From a virus: DNA of 64,000 nucleotides. The notes below the pieces were generated by a model. It did not search any database, was not told the DNA's origin, and saw only the letters and a list, made by a program, of their open reading frames with translations. The DNA is taken from positions 45,783 to 109,782 of the IMG/VR virus record IMGVR_UViG_3300009790_000004. The stretch is one strand, 5' to 3'. Numbering within the stretch: position 1 is the stretch's first letter; the number at the start of each line of letters is the position of its first letter. Below are positions 1-7,700 of this stretch, one piece after another. A program made the position numbers and the translations under genes.

Positions 1-131
1 CTTTCCTTAATGGTGCTAACTTAGTTACTATGCCACCAACAATATTCGATAAGATGTATAATCATGTTCTTACGGACAAAGGATTAGACTTGTTTGATGC
101 TGATTGGAAAGCAGTTAAGGCTAATGGATAA
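1..131 (+). CDS. talC: Transaldolase (TalC-type), C-terminal end, partial
   Basis: The window opens inside this gene; the frame starting at base 3 is open to TAA at 129-131. The visible 42 residues include GANLVTMPP, FDKM and a closing LTDKGL...DADW segment, which fits the C-terminus of short TalC/FSA-type transaldolases. Cyanophages carry TalC as a pentose-phosphate enzyme thought to boost NADPH and nucleotide precursors during infection. The catalytic lysine would lie upstream of the window. The next gene starts inside its last codons. Confidence 0.85.
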   Translation, partial: FLNGANLVTMPPTIFDKMYNHVLTDKGLDLFDADWKAVKANG

Positions 132-306
132 AATAAAATCTAATCCTAAAGATAATCCCGAAGATTACTTTACTATCACAGCAGATGGATTTGTTTGGCC
201 ACTTCAAAATGGATGTGTAGGACCAGATGAACCAATATATCATAAAGATGATATAGATTTGATAATGAATAGGATGTATAAAACTGATAATAATGATGGA
301 CCCTAA
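124..306 (+). CDS. Small acidic protein, unknown function
   Basis: A 60-residue protein beginning MDKIKSNPKD. I chose the ATG at 124 over the upstream in-frame ATG at 94, because 124 gives a compact 8-base overlap with the talC stop while 94 lies deep inside talC. It is rich in Asp and Asn, has one Cys, and has no membrane segment. The C-terminus overlaps the next gene by 11 bases, so it is probably translationally coupled in a talC-oxygenase-amidohydrolase operon. I recognise no domain. Confidence 0.7.
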   Translation: MDKIKSNPKDNPEDYFTITADGFVWPLQNGCVGPDEPIYHKDDIDLIMNRMYKTDNNDGP

Positions 307-799
307 GGTCGTTGACAATTTTCTACCCAAGGAAGACCATGAAAGAGTAGTAGATTTACTCCAGAATGTTTTTCCTTGGTTTTATAATGATCTTGTTGTT
401 AGTCCGTTAGATCTTAAAGATCCTGACAAATATCAAATGGTGAGTCCTATATGGGCAGAGGGAAAATTTCATAATGAAGTTTGTCTTACTCCAGAAATTG
501 CTGATATTTTTGGACCTAGGTTAAAAGTACAATCTTGGGTTAGAATTAAAGCAAATTTTTCACCAAAGAATACAAGAATTATAGAACAAGATTTGCATCG
601 TGATGGAAGTTTTGGTGACTATACTGCTGTCTATTATATTAATGGTTGCAATGGTTATACATACTTCAAGGATGGTTATAAGGTGAAAAGTGTTGCTAAT
701 CGTATAGTAATTTTTCCTAGAGATACTATGCATAGTGGTACTACATCTTCTGACTCTTATAGGCAAGTTATTAACTTTAATTATTACGGCTATGATTAA
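296..799 (+). CDS. 2-oxoglutarate/Fe(II)-dependent oxygenase (prolyl-4-hydroxylase-like)
   Basis: About 167 residues. The family facial triad is visible as H101-R-D103 (in DLHRDGSFGDY) and H146 (in PRDTMHSGTT), followed ten residues later by R156, the expected 2-oxoglutarate carboxylate ligand. The double-stranded beta-helix core (VYYINGCNGYTYF, RIVIFPRD, RQVINFNYYG) is as expected. Two adjacent ATGs (293, 296) are possible starts. It overlaps the preceding small gene and is overlapped by the next. The substrate cannot be told from sequence; hydroxylation of a protein side chain is one possibility. It is distinct in sequence from the second oxygenase at 14519. Confidence 0.8.
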   Translation: MDPKVVDNFLPKEDHERVVDLLQNVFPWFYNDLVVSPLDLKDPDKYQMVSPIWAEGKFHNEVCLTPEIADIFGPRLKVQSWVRIKANFSPKNTRIIEQDLHRDGSFGDYTAVYYINGCNGYTYFKDGYKVKSVANRIVIFPRDTMHSGTTSSDSYRQVINFNYYGYD

Positions 800-1658
800 A
801 TTCGGTGGTGCTCAAATTCCTGTAGGAATTAATATACAATCTAACAAAAAAGAAATTTTAAAAGCAATTGACTGGGCAAAAGAAAATGAAGTTGACCATC
901 TTTTGACACCAGAAGCTGCTTTATCAGGATGGGATCGTGAGTGGATTACCCATATAGATGAAATTAAAGATGCATTAAAAGAGATAGAAGATGCTCAAAA
1001 AGCAGCAGGAATATATTTACACTTAGGAACCAATTTTGTAGAACCAGAAGAGAAAGGTATAATCAATAGAAATGAAATCAGACATTATGATTCTGATGGT
1101 ATACTAAGAGGTGCTACATACAAGACTCTTTGCGTTGATATGGAAACTGCTCTTGGCAGAGATCCACAAATAGATTCATTTACTATTATTGATCTTGTTA
1201 AAGATGATGAGCAACAATGTCTTGGTGCTGGATTGATATGTAATGATATGTGGGGATATGCAGAGGCATCTACTAAACCTATTACTACACTATACAAAGA
1301 ACTAGGAATACTTGATGTAATATTACATGCAACTAATGGTGGAAAAACCGATCCAAGTAATCCATCATGGTTAGTATTTGAGAAATGGCATGATGCATAT
1401 TTAAGAATGGCAGCATGGAATTGTATGGTTCCTATATTTACTGTTGATGCTTGTACTGATTGGAGATGGGATGGAAATGAGGATGAAGTAGACAAATACA
1501 CTACATCTAGTGAGAGTGGATGGATCAATAGCCAGGGATGGCAGACTAAGGTTCCAAGAAGGGGTCGTCAGTATTTTACATATGAATTTGAACCACCAGT
1601 TAAGACAAAACTATCTGATGTTTATAATGACATAGGTGGTAGGTTGTATAGAAAATAA
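792..1658 (+). CDS. Carbon-nitrogen hydrolase (nitrilase superfamily)
   Basis: A 288-residue protein starting MIKFGGAQIP. The Glu-Lys-Cys catalytic triad of the nitrilase superfamily is readable: E41 in TPEAALSGW, K111 in ATYKTLCVD and C150 in GLICNDMWG. Length fits a single-domain C-N hydrolase, which cleaves amides or nitriles in the cytoplasm. A longer in-frame ORF begins at 735, but the ATG at 792 gives the expected N-terminal beta strand and only an 8-base overlap with the oxygenase. The substrate is unknown. Confidence 0.82.
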   Translation: MIKFGGAQIPVGINIQSNKKEILKAIDWAKENEVDHLLTPEAALSGWDREWITHIDEIKDALKEIEDAQKAAGIYLHLGTNFVEPEEKGIINRNEIRHYDSDGILRGATYKTLCVDMETALGRDPQIDSFTIIDLVKDDEQQCLGAGLICNDMWGYAEASTKPITTLYKELGILDVILHATNGGKTDPSNPSWLVFEKWHDAYLRMAAWNCMVPIFTVDACTDWRWDGNEDEVDKYTTSSESGWINSQGWQTKVPRRGRQYFTYEFEPPVKTKLSDVYNDIGGRLYRK

Positions 1659-1672
1659 CATAAGTAAAAATG

Positions 1673-1679
1673 CTAAATA
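1673..1679 (+). promoter_or_regulatory. T4-type late promoter box CTAAATA
   Basis: CTAAATAG lies 26 bases before the first of three consecutive exported-protein genes and just after the end of the amidohydrolase gene. Six other late-type boxes in the window sit at similar distances before structural genes, which supports a gp55-type late promoter. Confidence 0.65.
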
Positions 1680-1705
1680 GAGAGGCCAAGAAGTATCATT
1701 CTTAA

Positions 1706-2203
1706 ATGAAAAAACTTATACCTTTCCTGATGCTTGCGAGCCTTGGTGCTATTGCTAGTCCAGCAAAGGCAGACCTAACATCTAGATTTACTTCCAGTGT
1801 CCAACTGCAAGTCAATGCTGCTGCAACACAGATGCAGAGAGTAGGTAACTCTTATAGTATCTCTGGTACTAATGTAGACACAACTGATGGTACGACAGCT
1901 AACACAGTGTCAGCTGGTTCCATAGCATCGGGTGTCTATGGTCCTGGTACTATTAGTGCTGTTCAAGACGATCCAGGTGAGGCGTTCAGCTTCTCAACTG
2001 CGTTCACTCAAGGAGATGCTCTGGTAACATCTGCTCCTTCAGTAGGTGCTGTTAGTGCATTAAGTAACCAATTGTCTACTGGGGCTGGAACCGCAGGATC
2101 CCTGGCTGGGACTGTGACTTCGCAAGGTGCTCTGACCTTAACAGCTGGTGGGGCTGGTACTGTAGCTACGGGTCAGTTTGTATCTGAGCTTCAAATCGAC
2201 TAG
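1706..2203 (+). CDS. Exported/virion-associated protein with signal peptide, unknown function
   Basis: 165 residues. The N-terminus is a clear type I signal peptide: positive start (MKK), hydrophobic core, and a likely cut after SPAKA near residue 22. The mature part is rich in Ser, Thr, Gly, Ala and Val, has almost no charged residues and no Cys, and reads like a beta-rich structural protein. It is driven by the late box at 1673 and is followed at once by two more signal-peptide genes. I know of no assigned function. Confidence 0.75.
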   Translation: MKKLIPFLMLASLGAIASPAKADLTSRFTSSVQLQVNAAATQMQRVGNSYSISGTNVDTTDGTTANTVSAGSIASGVYGPGTISAVQDDPGEAFSFSTAFTQGDALVTSAPSVGAVSALSNQLSTGAGTAGSLAGTVTSQGALTLTAGGAGTVATGQFVSELQID

Positions 2204-2208
2204 GAGCC

Positions 2209-2676
2209 ATGAAAAGGCTTATAACTATATTACTATTACTAAGTAGTGCTGGTGCTGCAAGAGCAGTGCCAGTGGTCCCCAATTTTCAGCAGGGCTCAAT
2301 GACGAGCCATACCGAAACTGAATCTACAGTGACGGAAACCATAAATTCCATAGATTATCGTACAGGATGGGAATACTCAGTGACTGGGGTAGGCATCGAC
2401 AACAATGGCGAGGCTTTGAATCCCCCAACATCAACCTCAACAGTAACAATCAACCCAACAGTGGGGTCAGGAGAAGGAGCCATAACAGGGGCAGTAACTT
2501 CTTCGTTCGATGCTTTAGACATGTCAGCAACAAACAACTTCACGATTCACGAACCTGGCGGAGCCTTTCAATTCAGTCAGAGTTATCAAGGACCAGGTAT
2601 GACCAACCAGACCCTGATACAAAGAGTCACCACCATAAAAAGTGTGACAGACACAACAAGTACATTCACTCAATAA
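2209..2676 (+). CDS. Exported/virion-associated protein with signal peptide, unknown function
   Basis: 155 residues. The signal peptide MKRLITILLLL...GAARA is followed by a mature region rich in Thr, Ser and Gly with alternating polar and hydrophobic residues. AGGAG lies 5 bases before the ATG. It sits 5 bases after the previous gene and its TAA stop overlaps the proposed ATA start of the next (ATAA). Resemblance to the previous protein is in overall character rather than clear sequence identity. Confidence 0.72.
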   Translation: MKRLITILLLLSSAGAARAVPVVPNFQQGSMTSHTETESTVTETINSIDYRTGWEYSVTGVGIDNNGEALNPPTSTSTVTINPTVGSGEGAITGAVTSSFDALDMSATNNFTIHEPGGAFQFSQSYQGPGMTNQTLIQRVTTIKSVTDTTSTFTQ

Positions 2677-3722
2677 GGAAGCTATGTCTACTCCTTGCTC
2701 TAAGTGCCAATGCAATCCCTGCGTATGCGGAAGGGGTAGGAGGAGTTAGTGCTACTGCAAATCCAATCGCCAATAGTTCTGGCTCAGTAACTAACCAGGC
2801 AATACAAGTTTTACAAGGTCCATATGTAACCAACACCTACGGTGGTGGTGTTAGCTGTCAAGGTACGACTCTTAACATGACACCGTATATTCAGTTTGCC
2901 GACTCTAGGAAGTGGCCATGGGAAGATTACTATAACGAACCACAATATAATCTAACAGATGTAGAAGGAAGGACAGTTAAACAGACAGTAACAGTAAAGA
3001 ACTATCCTTGGGAGTCATGGTACGATGATCGTACTAAGGCAGATGGTAGTAGATGGTTTGAAGATGGAGATGATATACAAATAGAAATAGATGTACCAAC
3101 TGCTGATGGTGTACCTGATATTGTAGGTAGTGGTGGGGAAATGACCCCGACATGGTACAAACCAGTGCGTACTGATATGAGAGCAAACCAGTCCTTTAAC
3201 ATGGGTCTCTCTGCTACTCTCTCAATACCATTGAATAGAGGTATGCAAAGGAGATGTAAGGAGGCAGCAACAGCACAGATTAATCATCAAATACAGTTGA
3301 CATCTAATAAGCGACTTGATTTTGAAATCGCAAGATTGAAAAATTGTGGTGAGTTAAAAAAAGCTGGAATATTTTTCCACCCTGCATCGCCGTATCATAG
3401 TATATGTGCTGATGTTGTAGTAACTGCACCAGGTGGTCAGATCATGCCACACGAGCATCAGATACCACAACCTAATTGGACGGTTCCTTCTTCAGAGTCT
3501 TCTTCTTCTTCCCAAAGTTCAGAGGTAACATCCCCTTCTTCTCTCGATAACGGTTCGTCATCTGTTCAGACAAATTCGGACGGTGAGGGGTCTGACCAAG
3601 CATCGTCTTCACCTTCGTCATCACTTTCTTCACAATCGGCTTCACAACTTTCAAAAGAAGATCAGCTAGGGGTTTTGCAAGTAGGGCAGATGTCGTTGCC
3701 ACAGCAGCAATCGATGCCGTAG
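2673..3722 (+). CDS. Exported virion-type protein with probable ATA start and Ser-rich C-terminal extension
   Basis: About 349 residues. The frame codes a good signal peptide (RKLCLLLAL...PAYA|EG), but no ATG, GTG or TTG precedes it within reach. The codon that fits is ATA at 2673-2675, overlapping the previous TAA in the way ATGA overlaps normally do. The mature protein has Trp/Tyr-rich acidic segments (KWPWEDYYNE, YPWESWYDD), four Cys, and a segment IFFHPASPYHSICADVVV. From about residue 268 the tail becomes Ser-rich low complexity, exactly where it runs antisense to the minus-strand gene ending at 3472. The main body looks real; the start codon and the tail are the uncertain parts. Confidence 0.65.
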   Translation: MRKLCLLLALSANAIPAYAEGVGGVSATANPIANSSGSVTNQAIQVLQGPYVTNTYGGGVSCQGTTLNMTPYIQFADSRKWPWEDYYNEPQYNLTDVEGRTVKQTVTVKNYPWESWYDDRTKADGSRWFEDGDDIQIEIDVPTADGVPDIVGSGGEMTPTWYKPVRTDMRANQSFNMGLSATLSIPLNRGMQRRCKEAATAQINHQIQLTSNKRLDFEIARLKNCGELKKAGIFFHPASPYHSICADVVVTAPGGQIMPHEHQIPQPNWTVPSSESSSSSQSSEVTSPSSLDNGSSSVQTNSDGEGSDQASSSPSSSLSSQSASQLSKEDQLGVLQVGQMSLPQQQSMP

Positions 3723-4398
3723 TCGTTACAGTACCTACAGTTGGTAGAAATTGTTCTATTGCTGGAACAGGTTCCCATATTGTTTCGCATATCTTACCGT
3801 CAGGAGTCAATTTATATTCTTTAACTTTTTCTGTACCTGCTTGATTCATATCTCCTATTCTTTTAGCATTTAGTGGAGGACATTCTACATCTTCTGCTGT
3901 ATCTCCTCCAGTTGGAGGAGGATCTGGAGTGTCTAGATCAGGAGCTGGTGGTGTACCAGTGTCTACTCCATCTGCTTGTGGTTGTTCTTGAGTAATAGTT
4001 TGCCAAGTTAGTTCTCTATAATCATAGTCAGGTGGTTCATAGTATGGAGCACCAGCATCACACAATACTACATTTCCTTTGGGGTCATCATTGACCAGCA
4101 TTTTATTTTTATTTCCTTCAAACTTAGTATTATTCTCCTTACTTACCTTAACACAACCAGGCATATTAACAATAGGAGTTCCAACTCTTTCAGTAACAGG
4201 AACTACTACTGGTATTGCTTGAGATGGTTCTACTAACCATATGCGAGCATTAGCAATATTATTAACACCAACTCTTTGTATATTTGTATTACCAATTCTT
4301 CTAGATCCAATAAATTGGATACCAGCATTGTCAACTCGTATCAGGGGAATACCAGTACCGTTAACTTCTACCTTAGGTATATTGTTAATTTCGCTCAT
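3472..4398 (-). CDS. Putative virion/membrane-associated protein, unknown function
   Basis: 308 residues on the minus strand. An N-terminal region rich in Ile, Val and Asn is followed by a Pro/Asp-rich acidic linker (about residues 145-170, PDLDTPDPPPTGG), a hydrophobic segment near residues 218-245 (VTTTASIAAVATTSALLA), and a strongly basic C-terminus (KKVMTKVKTM, GKKKKTLKKE). The layout suggests a membrane-touching or DNA-contacting virion protein, but this is inference. It overlaps the upstream minus gene by 14 bases and converges on the plus-strand gene ending at 3722 with a 251-bp coding overlap. Confidence 0.7.
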   Translation of the reverse strand: MSEINNIPKVEVNGTGIPLIRVDNAGIQFIGSRRIGNTNIQRVGVNNIANARIWLVEPSQAIPVVVPVTERVGTPIVNMPGCVKVSKENNTKFEGNKNKMLVNDDPKGNVVLCDAGAPYYEPPDYDYRELTWQTITQEQPQADGVDTGTPPAPDLDTPDPPPTGGDTAEDVECPPLNAKRIGDMNQAGTEKVKEYKLTPDGKICETIWEPVPAIEQFLPTVGTVTTTASIAAVATTSALLAKPLADLLLKVVKPIVKKVMTKVKTMLGQTPHRPNLSEQMTNRYREKKGMLPLNFGKKKKTLKKEPSN

Positions 4399-4651
4399 TT
4401 GGTACTACTTGCTTATAATTTTTATCAGGGATTTGTAATCCTTTAACAGGACCAGATGATTTTGGCCAAGCATTCACTAATTGTAGATATACTTCTTCTC
4501 TAACAACTTTCCTAATTTTTTCTATTTGAGCATCTTCTCGTTTTTGAGGACCACCAGTTTGCTGGTCAATGACATGGTTACCACCAACTAATGCACCAGT
4601 ACCAACTACTGCTACTGCTGTTCCTGTGGATGCTATCTTTTGTAAATCCAT
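4385..4651 (-). CDS. Small protein with hydrophobic Gly/Val-rich N-terminus, unknown function
   Basis: 88 residues beginning MDLQKIASTGTAVAVVGTGA. A hydrophobic stretch spans about residues 8-24, followed by a charged helical region (KREDAQIEKIRKVVREEVY) and a polar tail. It is first in a two-gene minus-strand late unit, and late-type boxes lie immediately upstream on the minus strand. Probably a small virion component; no domain recognised. Confidence 0.68.
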   Translation of the reverse strand: MDLQKIASTGTAVAVVGTGALVGGNHVIDQQTGGPQKREDAQIEKIRKVVREEVYLQLVNAWPKSSGPVKGLQIPDKNYKQVVPNERN

Positions 4652-4652
4652 C

Positions 4653-4677
4653 TATTTAGCGTTACCGATGTATTTAT
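4653..4677 (-). promoter_or_regulatory. Minus-strand late promoter boxes (ATAAATA and CTAAATA)
   Basis: Read on the minus strand, ATAAATA (4677-4671) and CTAAATA (4659-4653) precede the ATG at 4651. The first, 19 bases before the ATG, is better placed as a -10 element. The second abuts the start codon and may be chance or a second start site. Confidence 0.55.
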
Positions 4678-4683
4678 CGTTGA

Positions 4684-4690
4684 CTAAATA
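4684..4690 (+). promoter_or_regulatory. Late promoter box CTAAATA for the 1748-aa fibre gene
   Basis: CTAAATAA lies 32 bases before the ATG at 4723, back to back with the minus-strand boxes, forming a divergent late-promoter hub between two structural units. Confidence 0.65.
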
Positions 4691-4722
4691 ACAGGAGCAA
4701 GTACTTTCTTGAACCTGAAGAG

Positions 4723-7700
4723 ATGCCACTTAATAAGTTAGAGAATTTTATCAAGAATACTGAGGGTAAGATTCTCTATGTAAATCCAAATGATTTGGAT
4801 GCAACAGACAGTATTACTAATCAGGGTAATTCCCTGACGAAACCCTTTAGGACTATTCAGAGAGCACTACTAGAGTCTGCTCGGTTCTCCTATCAGACTG
4901 GATTCGATAACGATATAAACGATAAGACTACTATACTATTATTTCCTGGTGATCACTATGTAGATAACAGACCAGGATTTGCTATTAAGAAAGATCCAAG
5001 CGATCCTACAAGGGCAGTTGGCATATCTCCCTTAGGTTCTCAGACACTTGCTACTGCTGAATTTGGATTAGATTTATCTTCAGAATTTGATCTTACTGTA
5101 GAAAATAATATACTTTATAGATTCAACTCAGTACATGGTGGAATTATAGTACCTCGTGGTACTTCTATTGTAGGTCTGGACTTAAGAAAGACTAAGGTAT
5201 ATCCTTTATATGTACCTAACCCTACAGATGAGGATGTTCCTAATACATCTCTGTTTAGAATAACTGGTAACTGCTATTTCTGGCAGTTCTCTATGTTTGA
5301 TGGTAAGGGTGATCGTTTAGTATATACTGATCATCAACAATTTAATGATGATAACAGATCATTCCCAATATTCTCTCACCACAAATTAACATGCTTTGAG
5401 TATGCTGATGGTATTAATGATGTTAAGGGATATGAGGCTACTGACCTTAGCATGTATTACTATAAGCTAAGTTATGCTTATCAGGAACCAACAGGTCGTG
5501 CTGTTACATATGAATGGCCAGACAATGAAGGAGATTTTGATACAGTTCGTCCAGAGTATGAGATTGTTGGTGCTTTAGGAAGTGATCCTTTAGAAATTGC
5601 AAGTATTATCTCTGGTGATGGTAACACTGCTACATCTCAAGTTACTGTAACTACTCAGCAACCACATAAGTTGAGTGAAGGTACTCCAATTAAGATTAGT
5701 GGAGTTAATGTATCACAATATAATATTTCTACTATTGTACAGTCTATTGTAAATGCTACTACATTTACATACACACTATCAACATTCCCTAATAATTTAC
5801 CAGCTACACCATCTAATATTGCCAATGCAGTAGCAACAATTGAATCTGATACTGTTACTGGTGCATCTCCTTATATCTTTAACTGTTCATTGAGATCAGT
5901 ATATGGTATGCAGGGTATGATTTGTGACGGTTCAGTAGCTACTGGTTTCCGTTCAATGGTTGTTGCCCAGTTTACTGGTATCTCACTACAGAAAGATGAC
6001 AGGGCATTTGTTAAGTATAATCCAGAATCGAGATTGTATGAAGGAATTACATATCAAAAAGTTACTGGTGCAGATTTAAGTGCTCAGTCTTCTTCTACTA
6101 ATGCTGCAACTGTTTATCACTTAGATTCTGGTGCAGTTTATAGACAAGGGTGGGAACAAACTCATGTTACTATCAGAGATAATGCTGTTGTACAGATAGT
6201 TTCTGTGTTCGCTATTGGTTATAATGCTCATTTCTTAGGTTTAAGTGGTGCTGACGCATCTATTACTAACTCTAACTCCAACTTCGGACAATTTGCTTTA
6301 GTTGGTGATGGATTTAGACCTGATGCATTCCCAAGAGATGACCAAGGATATATTACACATATTACTACTCCTCAATCTGTAGATACATCTGCTGCAAAAA
6401 TTGATAGTGTCAGTTTCTATCAGTTAGATGTTGATAAGACTAAACAAGTAGGATTATCAAGTCACTTATACATCTTCTCCTTTGATAAGGAAGATGATCC
6501 CCCTCTAAGTTTATCTCAGGGATTCAGAGTTGGTGCTAGGCACGATGAAAAATTATATGTTTCTATTGGAACAACAGATTATACTGCTAATGTCTTAATG
6601 CTTGAGAACAAGCTAGAGACTTCTGGTATTAATACTGCTGCTCTTGGTAGCCAAAATGCTGTTAAGAAGAGTAAGGCAACAACACCTAATACATTATTCC
6701 AGATGACCGTTGATACTATCGGTCTAGTTACTGGTGAAAAGATAAGAATCTTTAGTGATGATGGTGACTTACCTGAGAACATTGAATTTAATAAGATATA
6801 CTATGCTATTGTAGTATCTGCTACTAATATTAAGATTGCGTCAACATTCTCCAACGCTATTAATGATGTTCCTATTGAAATATATGGTGGTACTAAACTT
6901 AGAGTTGAAAGTAGAGTATCTGATAAGGAAAGTAATGATATTGGACATCCTATTCAGTGGGATGCTACGCAAAGTAGGTGGTTTATTCATGTTGACACAA
7001 ACAATGGAGTATATCCACAGATACAATCTAATGCTAATTTGATTGGTGTTACTGGTACAAACATAGCACAAATCAAGAGGTATGAAGATAAGAGATCTAT
7101 TGAGGATAAACTCTATAAGATCCGTTATGTTATTCCTAAGGAAGCAACTAACTCAAGAGATCCTGTTGATGGATTCATATTACAGAGTTCTTCATTAGCA
7201 GGATATGCTAAGACTTCTGATCCTTCTGCTACAACTATTACTGTTGGTGATAATAACTTCTCTAGAAATCCTGGATTTATTGCATTTGTTAGTGAGTCCT
7301 CTAGTGTAGTAACTGTTAGAACTGAGCAGAAGCATAATGTAGAAGTTGGTGACATTGTTAGGGTACAGGATGTTAAGGATTCTAATAATACTTCTGGTGC
7401 TGATGGTGTAGGATACAATGGATTCTTTGAGGTAACTGCTCTTATTGATGCTTATCAATTTGCACATGGAACCACTGATATTAATGGCGTTGAAAGAAAC
7501 ACTGGTACATTTGTAGATACTACTAATAGTAGAAATCTATTCCAACCAAGATTCTCTATCAATGACAATAAGAAGAACTTTAATGTTTATCGTGTTAATG
7601 TAGTAGAACCTTATGTTTCTGGTGCAAATGATGGTGTCTATGTCTTAGATTTATTGAGTTGTGATTATGCACCACCTCAAGAGTTTACTAGTAAGAAGTA

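Noticed and set aside
1085-1528. 147-residue minus-strand ORF inside the amidohydrolase gene
   Set aside because: Fully antisense to a gene with a complete catalytic triad; no ribosome site or promoter.
2367-2672. N-terminal extension of the exported protein at 2673 back to the ATG at 2367
   Set aside because: It would overlap most of the preceding signal-peptide gene and bury the signal peptide in mid-protein.
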